Of a stretch of 64,000 nt of DNA, positions 8,355 through 16,929 are shown in pieces. Both the position numbers and the translations under genes were made by a program. The stretch spans positions 92,110-156,109 of the forward strand of contig JBFMFX010000006.1 of NCBI GenBank assembly GCA_040752005.1, in the 5' to 3' direction. Source of the stretch: RBG-16-66-20 sp040752005 (GTDB lineage Bacteria > Pseudomonadota > Gammaproteobacteria > Burkholderiales > SG8-39). Each line of letters opens with the position of its first letter. The first letter of the stretch is position 1. The notes under the pieces are model-generated. The model worked only from the letters and a program-made list of their open reading frames with translations, did not search any database and was not told the origin of the DNA.

Positions 8355-8915
8355 ATGTCCTCGATCAACCTGACTTACCACTTCCTGATCGCCATGCCGA
8401 ACATGGCCGATCCGCACTTCGCGAGGACGCTCACCTTCGTGTGCGAGCACAGCGAGCAGGGCGCGCTCGGCATCGTCGTCAATCGTCCGATCGACATGAC
8501 CCTGCAGACGCTGTTCGAGCGCCTGTCGCTGTCGATGCGCAATACCGAGATCGCCGATGCGCCGATCTACTTCGGCGGCCCGGTGCAGACCGACCGCGGC
8601 TTCGTGCTGCACACACCGCCCGGCAACTGGCAGTCGACGCTGCGCGTGCGCGACCGGATCGGGCTGACCACCTCGCGCGACATCCTGGAGGCGGTGGGCC
8701 GCGGCGAGGGCCCGACGAAGATGCTGGTCTCGCTCGGCTACGCCGGCTGGGCGGCGGGGCAGCTCGAGCACGAGCTGAAGCAAAACGCGTGGCTCACGGT
8801 CGAGGCGAAGGACGCGATCATCTTCGATCTTCCAGCCGAGGAGCGCCTGCCGGCGGCGCTGGAGCTGCTGGGGCTGGACTATGCGCGCCTTGCCGACGTC
8901 GCGGGACATGCCTGA
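8355..8915 (+). CDS. YqgE/AlgH family protein
   Basis: 186 aa. Family hallmarks are the start INLTYHFLIAMPNMADPHF, GALGIVVNRPIDMTL and YFGGPVQTDRGFVLH, plus the late SLGYAGWAAGQLE block. Biochemical role is unsettled: AlgH was first linked to alginate regulation in Pseudomonas, and the family is broadly conserved next to ruvX. The ATG at 8355 was chosen over an upstream in-frame one because homologues start at about this point. The 3' end overlaps the ruvX start by 8 nt. Confidence 0.93.
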   Translation: MSSINLTYHFLIAMPNMADPHFARTLTFVCEHSEQGALGIVVNRPIDMTLQTLFERLSLSMRNTEIADAPIYFGGPVQTDRGFVLHTPPGNWQSTLRVRDRIGLTTSRDILEAVGRGEGPTKMLVSLGYAGWAAGQLEHELKQNAWLTVEAKDAIIFDLPAEERLPAALELLGLDYARLADVAGHA

Positions 8916-9351
8916 GGGCGGCGCGCGCACCGTCCTCGCCTTCGACTTCGGTTTGCAGAGGATCGGCGTCGCCGTCGGCGAGGCGACGATCGCGAGCGCG
9001 CACCCGCTGGAGCCGATCCGCGCCGCGAGCGGCCCGGGGCGATTCGCGGCGGTCGGGCGGCTCGTGAAGGAGTGGAACCCGTCGCAGCTCGTGGTCGGCC
9101 GGCCGCTCGGCGAGGACGGCGCCGCGCACGAGATGACGCGGCGCGCCGAGCGCTTCGCGCGCGCGCTCGAGGCGCGCTTCCGGCTGCCGGTCGCGATGGT
9201 GGACGAGCGCTACAGCTCGGCCGAGGCGGAAAGCCGGATGCGCGCGGCCTACGGCAGCCGGCACGCCGCGCGGCTCGCGCGCGGCAAGCGGCTCGATTCG
9301 CACGCGGCGCTGGTGGTGCTGGAGCAGTACTTCGCGGAGCGCAGGCGATGA
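8908..9351 (+). CDS. ruvX: Holliday junction resolvase-like protein / pre-16S rRNA nuclease
   Basis: 147 aa RNase H-fold protein (YqgF). The first catalytic strand is VLAFDFGLQRIGVAVGE. VVGRPLGEDG and VDERYSSAEAE follow, and a final KRLDSHAALVVLEQY carries the last acidic residue. In E. coli YqgF matures the 5' end of 16S rRNA. An earlier in-frame ATG at 8881 would add nine residues; 8908 gives typical family length. It overlaps yqgE upstream and pyrR downstream (ATGA), forming a yqgE-ruvX-pyrR-pyrB-pyrC' operon. Confidence 0.94.
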   Translation: MPEGGARTVLAFDFGLQRIGVAVGEATIASAHPLEPIRAASGPGRFAAVGRLVKEWNPSQLVVGRPLGEDGAAHEMTRRAERFARALEARFRLPVAMVDERYSSAEAESRMRAAYGSRHAARLARGKRLDSHAALVVLEQYFAERRR

Positions 9352-9848
9352 CGGCACTGCCCGACGCCGAGGCGCTGCTGCCCGGCCTTGCCGCCGAGCT
9401 GCGCGCGCGCGTCACGCCGCAGACGGCGATGATCGGCCTGTATACCGGCGGGGCGTGGCTCGCCGAGCGGCTGCACGCCATGCTCGGGCTCGCGCTGCCG
9501 CTCGGCCTGATGGACATCGCCTTTTACCGCGACGACTACGCCGAGCAGGGCCTGAAGCACGACCCCAAGCGCACCCGCATCCCGTTCGAGGTCGAGGGGC
9601 GCGAGATCCTGCTGGTGGATGACGTGCTCTACACCGGGCGCACGGTGCGCGCGGCGATGAACGAAGTGTTCGACTATGGCCGGCCGCGTTCGATCGTGCT
9701 GGTCGTGCTCGCCGATCGCGGCGGGCGCCAGCTTCCGATCTGCGCGCAGCACGTCGGCGCCAGGGTCGAGGTCCCCGAGGGCCGGCGGCTGCGCCTGAAG
9801 CGGGCCGCCGACGGCCGCCTGCGCTTCGAGCTGGAAGATGCCGCGTAA
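9348..9848 (+). CDS. pyrR: PyrR: pyrimidine operon regulator / uracil phosphoribosyltransferase
   Basis: 166 aa type I phosphoribosyltransferase fold. The PRPP-binding signature is ILLVDDVLYTGRTVRAA. Upstream is DIAFYRDDYAEQGL and downstream VLADRGGRQLPI, both typical of PyrR. The protein senses uridine nucleotides and can convert uracil plus PRPP to UMP. In Gram-positives it controls attenuation; in Pseudomonas-type operons the mechanism differs. No PyrR attenuator was recognised here. It starts in the ruvX stop (ATGA) and overlaps pyrB by 11 nt. Confidence 0.94.
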   Translation: MTALPDAEALLPGLAAELRARVTPQTAMIGLYTGGAWLAERLHAMLGLALPLGLMDIAFYRDDYAEQGLKHDPKRTRIPFEVEGREILLVDDVLYTGRTVRAAMNEVFDYGRPRSIVLVVLADRGGRQLPICAQHVGARVEVPEGRRLRLKRAADGRLRFELEDAA

Positions 9849-10791
9849 CCCGCAACTGAACGACAAGGGCGAGCTTCAGCACCTGCTGTCCATCGAGGGG
9901 TTGCCGCGCGAGACGATCGAGCGCATCCTCGCCACCGCCGAGTCCTTCGCCGGCGTCACCGAGCGCGACATCAAGAAGGTGCCGCTGCTGCGCGGCAAGA
10001 GCGTGTTCAATCTGTTCTTCGAGCCCTCCACGCGCACGCGCACGACCTTCGAGATCGCCGCCAAGCGGCTCTCGGCCGACGTCATCAACCTGAACATCGC
10101 GGCGTCCTCGCAGAGCAAGGGCGAGTCGCTGCTCGACACCGTGGCGAACCTCTCGGCGATGCAGGCCGACATCTTCGTCGTGCGGCACGCCTCGTCGGGC
10201 GCGCCCTACCTGATCGCGCGCCACGTCAAGCCGCACGAGCATGTGATCAACGCCGGCGACGGGCGGCACGCGCATCCGACCCAGGGTTTGCTTGATCTGT
10301 ACACCATCCGCCACTACAAGAAGGAGTTCTCCGCGCTCACCGTGGCGATCGTCGGCGACGTGATGCATTCGCGCGTTGCGCGCTCGCTGATCCACGGCCT
10401 GACCACGCTCGGGGCGGCGGAAGTGCGCGTGATCGGCCCGCAGACCCTGATTCCGACCGGAGTCGAGTCCCTCGGGGTGCGCGTATTCCACGAGATGCGC
10501 GCGGGCCTGCGCGAGGCCGACGTGATCGTGATGCTGCGGCTGCAGAACGAGCGCATGAGCGGCGCGCTGCTGCCGAGCGCCCAGGAGTACTTCATGAGCT
10601 ACGGGCTGACGCCCGAGCGCCTCGCGCTCGCCCGGCCCGACGCCATCGTCATGCACCCGGGGCCGATGAACCGCGGCGTCGAGATCGATTCGGCGGTCGC
10701 CGACGGACCGCACTCGGTCATCCTGCCGCAGGTCACCTTCGGCATCGCGGTGCGCATGGCGGTGATGTCCATCGTGGCGGGTGGCGCGTGA
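9838..10791 (+). CDS. pyrB: aspartate carbamoyltransferase, catalytic chain
   Basis: 317 aa. It condenses carbamoyl phosphate and aspartate in step two of UMP synthesis. The carbamoyl-phosphate loop is FEPSTRTRTTFE (STRTR at residues 64-68). The 80s-loop equivalent is SQSKGESLLDT, and GRHAHPTQGLLD, MLRLQNER and MHPGPMNRGVEI follow. Being encoded directly before a pseudo-dihydroorotase suggests a class A-type ATCase complex, as in Pseudomonas. Overlaps both neighbours. Confidence 0.98.
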   Translation: MPRNPQLNDKGELQHLLSIEGLPRETIERILATAESFAGVTERDIKKVPLLRGKSVFNLFFEPSTRTRTTFEIAAKRLSADVINLNIAASSQSKGESLLDTVANLSAMQADIFVVRHASSGAPYLIARHVKPHEHVINAGDGRHAHPTQGLLDLYTIRHYKKEFSALTVAIVGDVMHSRVARSLIHGLTTLGAAEVRVIGPQTLIPTGVESLGVRVFHEMRAGLREADVIVMLRLQNERMSGALLPSAQEYFMSYGLTPERLALARPDAIVMHPGPMNRGVEIDSAVADGPHSVILPQVTFGIAVRMAVMSIVAGGA

Positions 10792-12050
10792 AGCTCGTCA
10801 TCCGCGGCGCGCGCGTGGTGGACCCGGCGAGCGGCCGGGACGCACCGGGCGACGTGGCGGTCGTCGAGGGCCGCATCGCCGAGCGCGTCGAGAGTCCCGA
10901 TCGCGTCATTGAGGCAAGGGGCCTGGTGCTCGCCCCGGGCCTCATCGATCTTGCCGCGCGGCTGCGCGAGCCCGGCTACGAGTACAAGGCGCGGCTGGAG
11001 TCCGAGCTGGAGGCGGCGGTGGCCGGCGGCGTCACCAGCCTCGCGTGCCCGCCGGACACCGATCCACCGCTCGACGAACCGGGGCTGGTGGACATGCTGC
11101 GCCGGCGCGCCAAGGCGCTGTCGCGTGCGCGCGTCTATCCGGTGGGCGCGCTCACCGTCAAGCTCGCCGGCGAGCGGCTCACCGAGATGGCCGAGCTCGC
11201 CGCCGCCGGCTGCGTGGCGTTCTCGCAGGCAAACGCGCCGATCAGGGACACGCAGGTGCTCTGGCGCGCGATGCAGTACGCGGCCACCTTCGGCTTTCCG
11301 GTATGGCTGCGCGCCGAGGATGCGTGGCTCGCCGCGGGCGGCGTGGCGCACGACGGCGAGATGGCGACGCGCATGGGCCTTCCGGGGATACCGCCGTTCG
11401 CCGAGACGATCGCGCTCGCGACGCTGCTCGAGCTGGCGCGCGCGACCGGCACGCGCCTGCATGTGTGCCGGCTGTCCACCGCCGCCGCGGTCGAGATGAT
11501 CCGCGTGGCGAAGAAGGAGGGGCTCGCGGTCACCTGCGACGTCGCCGTCCACCATGTGCACCTGTGCGAAAGGGACATCGGCTTCTTCGACTCGAACTGC
11601 CGGCTGGAGCCGCCGTTGCGCTCGCCGCGCGACCGCGACGCGCTCGCCGCAGGGCTTGCCGACGGCACGATCGACTGCGTGGTGTCCGACCACACGCCGG
11701 TGGACGACGACCAGAAGCAGCTTCCGTTCGACGAAGCCGAGCCGGGAGCGACGGGACTGGAGCTGCTGCTGCCGCTCACGCTCCGGTGGGCGGCCGAGCG
11801 CGGGTTGCCGCTCGCGACAGCGCTTGCCCGCGTCACGAGCGATGCGGCGCGCGTGCTCGGCGTGGGCTCGGGGCGCCTCGCGCCCGGGGCGCCGGCCGAT
11901 CTGGTGCTGTTCGATCCGCAGGCGCCATTCCGGGTGACGCCGGAGAACCTCCGGAGCCAGGGCCGGAACACTCCGTTCCTCGGCCGCGAGCTGGCCGGCC
12001 GCGTGCGGGCGACGATCGTCGCCGGCAACGTGGTGTACGAGGCCGGATGA
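10788..12050 (+). CDS. pyrC': dihydroorotase-like protein, metal site incomplete (pseudo-DHOase)
   Basis: 420 aa amidohydrolase-fold protein from a GTG overlapping pyrB. In active dihydroorotases the N-terminal motif is D-x-H-x-H-x-R-x-PG. Here it reads GLIDLAARLREPG, so both metal-binding histidines are Ala56 and Arg58. Later motifs such as VAVHHVHL and VVSDHTPVDDD remain. By analogy with Pseudomonas pyrB-pyrC' it is probably a non-catalytic structural partner of aspartate carbamoyltransferase. A functional pyrC must then lie elsewhere. Family call is firm; loss of activity is inferred from the missing residues. Confidence 0.93.
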   Translation: MKLVIRGARVVDPASGRDAPGDVAVVEGRIAERVESPDRVIEARGLVLAPGLIDLAARLREPGYEYKARLESELEAAVAGGVTSLACPPDTDPPLDEPGLVDMLRRRAKALSRARVYPVGALTVKLAGERLTEMAELAAAGCVAFSQANAPIRDTQVLWRAMQYAATFGFPVWLRAEDAWLAAGGVAHDGEMATRMGLPGIPPFAETIALATLLELARATGTRLHVCRLSTAAAVEMIRVAKKEGLAVTCDVAVHHVHLCERDIGFFDSNCRLEPPLRSPRDRDALAAGLADGTIDCVVSDHTPVDDDQKQLPFDEAEPGATGLELLLPLTLRWAAERGLPLATALARVTSDAARVLGVGSGRLAPGAPADLVLFDPQAPFRVTPENLRSQGRNTPFLGRELAGRVRATIVAGNVVYEAG

Positions 12051-12925
12051 GGCGTGCGGCGCTCGTTCTCCTTGCGCTGACGCTGCCCGGCTGTGGCGCG
12101 CTCATCGAGCGCGAAGCGCCCGCGCCGGCGCCGCAGGCAAGGCCCGAGCCGGCGCCCGAGCGGCGGCCGGGCGCCTATTACAAGGACGACGGTCCGGGCG
12201 ATCGTCCGCCGGCCGATCTTGCCTCGATTCCCGATGCCGTGCCGCGCGCCGAGCCCCTGCACCGCTTCGCCAATCGGCCGTATCAAGCATTCGGGCGCGA
12301 GTACGTGCCGCTCGCGAGCGCGGTCGGGTTCCGCGAGCGGGGCCTGGCGAGCTGGTACGGCCGGCGCTATCACGGCCAGAAGACTTCCAGCGGCGAGGTA
12401 TACGACATGTACGCGATGACCGCGGCGCACCCCGTCCTGCCGATACCGAGCTACGCGCGCGTCACCAACCCGGCCAATGGCAGGAGCGTGGTGGTGCGCG
12501 TCAACGACCGCGGGCCGTTTCACGGCGAGCGCATCATTGATCTTTCCTACGCCGCGGCGTGGAAACTCGGGTTCGTAGAGCAGGGCAGCGCCGTGGTCGA
12601 GGTCGAGGCGATTCAGCCCGGCGAGCCGGCGCTTGCGGCGGCTTCGCCGCCCGGCGCGCCGGCGAGCGCAGCCGCCAGCACCGCTCCCGAACCGAGAGGC
12701 GTGTTCCTGCAGCTCGGCGCGTTCTCCGCGCGCGAGAGCGCGGAGGCATTCCGCGCGCGGCTTGCGCTCGATCTCGGCTGGCTCACCGAGGCGGTGCGCA
12801 TCTTCGCCGCCGGTGGCCTGTACCGCCTGCAGCTTGGACCCTACGGCTCGCGCGAGCACGCGCGCGCGATCGCCGAGCGCATCGAATCGGAGCTGAAGCT
12901 GAGGCCGGTTTTCGTGTCTCGCTAG
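12047..12925 (+). CDS. rlpA: septal ring lytic transglycosylase RlpA family lipoprotein
   Basis: 292 aa. A lipoprotein signal ends in LTLPGCGAL, so Cys16 should be acylated and the protein anchored in the outer membrane. After a Pro/Arg-rich linker comes the double-psi beta-barrel with GLASWYGRRYHGQKTSSGE and VVRVNDRGPFHGERIIDLS. The C-terminal SPOR domain, about 215-292, has GVFLQLGAFSARESAE and LYRLQLGPY and binds denuded septal glycan. It starts within the pyrC' stop (ATGA) and precedes the dacA-type gene, giving a small cell-wall cluster. Confidence 0.95.
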   Translation: MRRAALVLLALTLPGCGALIEREAPAPAPQARPEPAPERRPGAYYKDDGPGDRPPADLASIPDAVPRAEPLHRFANRPYQAFGREYVPLASAVGFRERGLASWYGRRYHGQKTSSGEVYDMYAMTAAHPVLPIPSYARVTNPANGRSVVVRVNDRGPFHGERIIDLSYAAAWKLGFVEQGSAVVEVEAIQPGEPALAAASPPGAPASAAASTAPEPRGVFLQLGAFSARESAEAFRARLALDLGWLTEAVRIFAAGGLYRLQLGPYGSREHARAIAERIESELKLRPVFVSR

Positions 12926-12935
12926 ACCGCGCCGC

Positions 12936-12941
12936 TATAAT
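12936..12941 (+). promoter_or_regulatory. TATAAT -10 hexamer ahead of the PBP5-type gene
   Basis: A perfect TATAAT followed by CGGCGCC lies between rlpA and the carboxypeptidase gene, 28 nt ahead of the ATG. No purine-rich ribosome-binding site is visible in the short leader. Confidence 0.5.
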
Positions 12942-12969
12942 CGGCGCCTCTCTCCCGCCCGCGTTCCGC

Positions 12970-14094
12970 ATGCTTCGCCTTCTCGCCGCGATGGTCTGCT
13001 TCATCACGCTCGCTGCGCAGGCGCAGATGCCGCAGCCACCGCAGGTGATCGGCCGCTCCTGGATCCTCGCCGACCTCACGAGCAACCAGATCCTCGCTGC
13101 GGAAAAGCCCGACGAGCGCGTCGAGCCCGCCTCGCTCACCAAGCTGATGACCGCGTACCTGGTCTTCACGGCGCTCAAGGAAAAGACGATCGCGCTCGAT
13201 CAGCCGGTGGCGGTTTCCGAGCGCGCCTGGCGCGCGCCCGGCTCGCGCATGTTCATCCAGCCGGGCCGGCCGGTCACCGTCGAGGAACTCATCCGCGGCA
13301 TGGTGGTGCAGTCGGGCAACGACGCGTGCATCGCCCTTGCCGAGCTGGTGGCGGGAAGCGAGGAGCGGTTCGCCGAGCGCATGAACCGCCAGGCCGCGCG
13401 CCTGGGCATGAAGAACACGCGCTTCGTCAACGCTTCGGGACTGCCCGATCCGCAGCACTACTCGACCGCGCGCGACCTGTACCTGCTTGCCGCGGCGCTG
13501 ATCCGCGATTTTCCCCGCGAGTACGCGACCTACTATTCGCAGAAGGAGTTCCGCTACAACAACATCACGCAGCCGAACCGCAACCGCTTGCTGTGGCTCG
13601 ATCCGACGGTGGACGGCGTCAAGACCGGCTACACCGAGGCCGCGGGCTACTGTCTGATCGCCTCCTCGCGCCGCGGCGAGCGCAGGCTGCTTTCGGTGCT
13701 GCTCGGCTCCACGTCGGAGGCGACACGCGCGCAGGAGTCGCAGAAACTGCTCAATTGGGGATTCCAGGCGTTTGACGCGGTGCGCCTGTACGGCGCCGCC
13801 GATACGGTGAAGGAGATCGAGGTCTGGAAGGGCGTGGCGGACAAGGTCAAGACGGGCGTCGCGAGCGACCTCTTCGTCACCGTGCCGAAGGGATTCGCCG
13901 ACAAGCTCAGGGCGGAGCTGCTGGCGCAGTCGCCGCTGGTCGCTCCGGTCGCGGCCGGGCAGCGCGTCGGCGTGCTGCGCGTCGCGCTCGAGGGCCGGAT
14001 CCTGGGCGAGTACCCGCTGGTGGCGCGCGAGTCGGTGGCCCAGGCGGGCCTGTTCGGGCGCGCGTGGGATACACTGCGGCTATGGCTGAAATAG
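12970..14094 (+). CDS. dacA: D-alanyl-D-alanine carboxypeptidase (PBP5/PBP6 family)
   Basis: 374 aa. A cleavable signal peptide (about residues 1-18) precedes a penicillin-binding domain with all three active-site motifs: SLTK (Ser55-Lys58), SGN (115-117) and KTG (218-220). The C-terminal PBP5-associated beta domain and final amphipathic FGRAWDTLRLWLK anchor follow, as expected for a membrane-associated DD-carboxypeptidase that trims pentapeptides. The ATG at 12970 is the start that gives the signal peptide. Next to the D-amino acid aminotransferase, linking it to D-Ala metabolism. Confidence 0.96.
   Translation: MLRLLAAMVCFITLAAQAQMPQPPQVIGRSWILADLTSNQILAAEKPDERVEPASLTKLMTAYLVFTALKEKTIALDQPVAVSERAWRAPGSRMFIQPGRPVTVEELIRGMVVQSGNDACIALAELVAGSEERFAERMNRQAARLGMKNTRFVNASGLPDPQHYSTARDLYLLAAALIRDFPREYATYYSQKEFRYNNITQPNRNRLLWLDPTVDGVKTGYTEAAGYCLIASSRRGERRLLSVLLGSTSEATRAQESQKLLNWGFQAFDAVRLYGAADTVKEIEVWKGVADKVKTGVASDLFVTVPKGFADKLRAELLAQSPLVAPVAAGQRVGVLRVALEGRILGEYPLVARESVAQAGLFGRAWDTLRLWLK
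14070..14075 (+). promoter_or_regulatory. TACACT -10-like hexamer ahead of the D-amino acid aminotransferase
   Basis: TACACT followed by GCGGCT sits in the last codons of dacA, 6 nt before the ATG at 14082. It is weaker than the other TANAAT sites, but placement is the same. Tentative. Confidence 0.25.
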
Positions 14095-14969
14095 GCGCGC
14101 AGACGGTCTTCCTGAACGGCCGGTTCCTCCCGCTCGAGGAAGCGCGGGTGCCGGTGCTCGATCGCGGCTTCATCTTCGGCGACGGCGTGTACGAGCTGGT
14201 TCCGGTGTACTCGCGCGTGCCGTTCCGGCTGGAGGAGCACCTCGCGCGCCTGGAGCGCAGCCTCGCGGCGGTGCGCATCCGCAATCCCTACAGCCGGGCC
14301 GAGTGGCGCGAGATCATCGCGCAGCTGGTCGCGCGCCAGCCCTTCGAGGATCAGGGCGTGTACTTCCAGGTGACGCGCGGGGTCGCCAGGCGCGATCACG
14401 CCTTTCCCAAGGACGTCGCGCCGACCGTCTTCATGATGGCGAATCCGCTGGTGACGCCGCCGGCGGAGTTGGTCGAGAACGGCGCCGCCGCGGTCACCGC
14501 GACCGACGACCGCTGGCTGCGCTGCGACATCAAGACGATCTCGCTGATCGGCAACTGCCTGCTGCGCCAGCTCTCGGCCGATGCGGGCGCCGCCGAGACG
14601 ATCCTCTTTCGCGACGGCCGTCTGACCGAGGCCTCGGCCTCGAACGTCTTCGTCGTCAAGGACGGCGCGATCCTCTCGCCGCCGAAATCCCACCTCATCC
14701 TGCCCGGCGTCACCTACGACGTGGTGGTGGAGCTGGCGCAGGCCGAAGGCATCCCGGTGCGGTTTCGCGAGATCGCGCGCGAGGAGGTGTTCGCCGCCGA
14801 CGAGGTCTGGGTGACCTCTTCCTCGCGCGAAGTGCTGGCGATCGTCACGCTCGACGGCCGGCCGGTGGGCAACGGAAGGCCGGGGCCGTTGTTCCGGCGG
14901 ATGTACCGCCTGTACCAGGACTTCAAGCAGAAGGTCATGCGTGCCGGAAAGGAAAGGGCGGCCGCCTAG
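14082..14969 (+). CDS. dat: D-amino acid aminotransferase
   Basis: 295 aa fold-type IV PLP enzyme. LDRGFIFGDGVYELVPVY is near the N-terminus. The PLP lysine is in CDIKTISLIGN (Lys151), followed by the phosphate-binding region ASASNVFVVKDG. The enzyme interconverts D-alanine and D-glutamate with their keto acids and feeds cell-wall precursors. Branched-chain aminotransferases share the fold, but the motif pattern fits DAAT. The ATG at 14082 is preferred over an upstream one at 14064. It starts within the dacA 3' end. Confidence 0.92.
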   Translation: MAEIGAQTVFLNGRFLPLEEARVPVLDRGFIFGDGVYELVPVYSRVPFRLEEHLARLERSLAAVRIRNPYSRAEWREIIAQLVARQPFEDQGVYFQVTRGVARRDHAFPKDVAPTVFMMANPLVTPPAELVENGAAAVTATDDRWLRCDIKTISLIGNCLLRQLSADAGAAETILFRDGRLTEASASNVFVVKDGAILSPPKSHLILPGVTYDVVVELAQAEGIPVRFREIAREEVFAADEVWVTSSSREVLAIVTLDGRPVGNGRPGPLFRRMYRLYQDFKQKVMRAGKERAAA

Positions 14970-14970
14970 C

Positions 14971-15255
14971 GTGGAGGACGAATTCGGACTGCGGGCGGTG
15001 ACGGACGCGCCCGCCTTCCCGACCGAATTCCCGATCAAGGTGCTCGGGCGCCGAAGCCGCGGCTTCGCGCAGAGCGTGCTGGAAATCGTGCTCGCGCACG
15101 CGCCCGATTTCGAGCCCGCGACGATGCAGATGCGCGCGAGCCGCCAGGGCACCTATCTCAGCCTGACGATGGTGGTGAACGCCACCTCGCGCGAGCAGCT
15201 CGACATGCTTTACCGCGACCTCTGCGATCATCCGGACGTGGTGATGGTGCTCTGA
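14971..15255 (+). CDS. ybeD: YbeD/UPF0250 (DUF493) family protein
   Basis: 94 aa from a GTG one base after the dat stop; an in-frame GTG at 14941 would add ten residues overlapping dat. The core FPTEFPIKVLGRR, VLAHAPDF and GTYLSLTMVVNATSREQLD matches YbeD, a small ferredoxin-like fold often just upstream of lipB. It ends HPDVVMVL, the normal family terminus. Its TGA shares one base with the lipB ATG. Molecular role is not established. Confidence 0.9.
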   Translation: MEDEFGLRAVTDAPAFPTEFPIKVLGRRSRGFAQSVLEIVLAHAPDFEPATMQMRASRQGTYLSLTMVVNATSREQLDMLYRDLCDHPDVVMVL

Positions 15256-15869
15256 TGCTGGTCGCGGAGAGCACGGTCCTCAGGCGGCTCGGCCGCGTGC
15301 AGTACGAGACGGCGGTCACGGCGATGCGCGAGTTCACCGCGCGCCGCGGGCCCGAGACGCCCGACGAGCTGTGGTTGCTCGAGCACCCGCCGGTGTACAC
15401 GCTCGGACAGGGCGCGAGCGAAGCGCACGGGCCGCGCGTCGCGAACGGTATCCCGGTGGTGCGCTGCGAGCGCGGCGGCAGTATCACCTATCACGGCCCC
15501 GGGCAGGCGGTGCTGTATACGCTCGTGGACCTCGCGCGCCGGGGGATCGGCGTGCGGCGCTTCGTGCGCATGCTGGAGGAGTCGGTGATCGAGCTGCTCG
15601 GCCGCGGCGAGACGCGCGCAGGCGCCCCCGGAGTGTACGTGAACGGAGCGAAGATCGCGGCGCTCGGACTGCGCATCTCGCGCGGCTGCGCCTGGCACGG
15701 CCTGGCGCTCAACGTGGACATGGACCTTGCGCCCTTCGCCGCGATAGATCCCTGCGGCGAGCCGGGCCTGCGCGTCACGCAGACGAAAGACCTCGGCATC
15801 GCAGGCGGCGTCGCGGAACTGGGCGCGCGACTTGCGGCGATCCTCACGCGCAGGCTCGAAGATGCGTGA
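15255..15869 (+). CDS. lipB: octanoyl-[acyl-carrier-protein]:protein octanoyltransferase
   Basis: 204 aa. It moves octanoyl groups from ACP to lipoyl domains. The signature CERGGSITYHGPGQAVLY is followed by GAKIAALGLR (catalytic Lys133) and DPCGEPGLRVTQTKDL (catalytic Cys167). The ATG overlaps the ybeD stop by one base, and its 3' end overlaps the start of lipA, the next enzyme of the pathway. Confidence 0.97.
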   Translation: MLVAESTVLRRLGRVQYETAVTAMREFTARRGPETPDELWLLEHPPVYTLGQGASEAHGPRVANGIPVVRCERGGSITYHGPGQAVLYTLVDLARRGIGVRRFVRMLEESVIELLGRGETRAGAPGVYVNGAKIAALGLRISRGCAWHGLALNVDMDLAPFAAIDPCGEPGLRVTQTKDLGIAGGVAELGARLAAILTRRLEDA

Positions 15870-16803
15870 GCCGGGAACGAAAGAGAAGGGGGCGGCGAAG
15901 ACCGGGCGCGTGCCGGTGCGGATCGTCCCGCGCGAAAAGCTCGAAAAGCCGGCGTGGATCCGGGTGCGCGCCGCGGGGCCGGGCTCGCGCTACCACGAGG
16001 TGAAGCGGATTCTGCGCGAGCAGCGCCTGCACACGGTGTGCGAGGAGGCCTCCTGCCCGAACATCGGCGAGTGCTTCGGCCGCGGCACCGCCACCTTCAT
16101 GATCCTGGGCGACATCTGCACCCGCAGATGCCCCTTCTGCGACGTCGCGCACGGCAGGCCCCTGCCGCCGGATCCCGAGGAGCCGGCGCATCTGGCCGAC
16201 ACCATCGCGCGCCTTCGCCTGTCCCATGTGGTCATCACCAGCGTGGACCGCGACGACCTCAGGGACGGCGGCGCCGCGCACTTCGCCGAGTGCATCCGCG
16301 CGGTGCGCAGCCGATCGCCGGCGACCACGATCGAGATTCTGGTGCCCGATTTCCGCGGGCGCATGGAGCGCGCGCTCGAAATCCTCGGCGCGGCGCCCCC
16401 CGACGTGCTCAACCACAATCTGGAGACCGTGCCGCGGCTTTACCGCGCGGCGCGCCCGGGGGGCGATTATGCGCACTCGCTCGCGTTGCTGGCCGCGTTC
16501 AAGGATCGCCATCCGGGGATTCCGACGAAGTCCGGGCTGATGGTGGGTCTGGGCGAGACCGACGAGGAGATCCTCGCGGTGATGCGCGATCTGCGCGCGC
16601 ACGGCGTGGACATGCTCACGATCGGACAGTACCTCGCGCCCTCGGCGCACCACCTGCCGGTGGATCGCTACGTGCCGCCGGAGACGTTCGCGATGTTCGA
16701 GCGCGAAGCCGCCGCGATGGGCTTTCGCCACGCGGCGATCGGGCCGCTGGTGCGCTCGTCCTACCACGCCGAGCACCAGGCGCGCGAGGCGGGCGTGCGC
16801 TGA
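15862..16803 (+). CDS. lipA: lipoyl synthase
   Basis: 313 aa radical-SAM enzyme inserting two sulfurs into protein-bound octanoyl chains. The auxiliary cluster cysteines are in TVCEEASCPNIGEC (Cys60, 65, 71) and the radical-SAM cysteines in CTRRCPFC (Cys86, 90, 93). The C-terminal RSSYHAEHQ contains the conserved serine ligand region. The ATG at 15862 overlaps the lipB stop; the upstream in-frame ATG is inside lipB. Last gene of dat-ybeD-lipB-lipA. Confidence 0.97.
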   Translation: MREPGTKEKGAAKTGRVPVRIVPREKLEKPAWIRVRAAGPGSRYHEVKRILREQRLHTVCEEASCPNIGECFGRGTATFMILGDICTRRCPFCDVAHGRPLPPDPEEPAHLADTIARLRLSHVVITSVDRDDLRDGGAAHFAECIRAVRSRSPATTIEILVPDFRGRMERALEILGAAPPDVLNHNLETVPRLYRAARPGGDYAHSLALLAAFKDRHPGIPTKSGLMVGLGETDEEILAVMRDLRAHGVDMLTIGQYLAPSAHHLPVDRYVPPETFAMFEREAAAMGFRHAAIGPLVRSSYHAEHQAREAGVR

Positions 16804-16852
16804 CGCCCCGCCGGGCCGACCCTTTCGAGTCCGAAAGCAACCTCTCGGCGCT

Positions 16853-16882
16853 CCGCGACAAGCCCGCGCCGCAAGGTCGCGG
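16853..16882 (+). terminator. possible stem-loop after lipA
   Basis: Perfect 7-bp arms CCGCGAC and GTCGCGG are separated by 16 nt, 50 nt after the lipA stop. A mixed TTAGTAACCC tail follows rather than a T-run. It could terminate the lip operon or just be a GC-rich hairpin. Confidence 0.3.
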
Positions 16883-16929
16883 TTAGTAACCCTTATTGCA
16901 TTGGCAAATGAGCGTAGTCGAGCGCCCGC

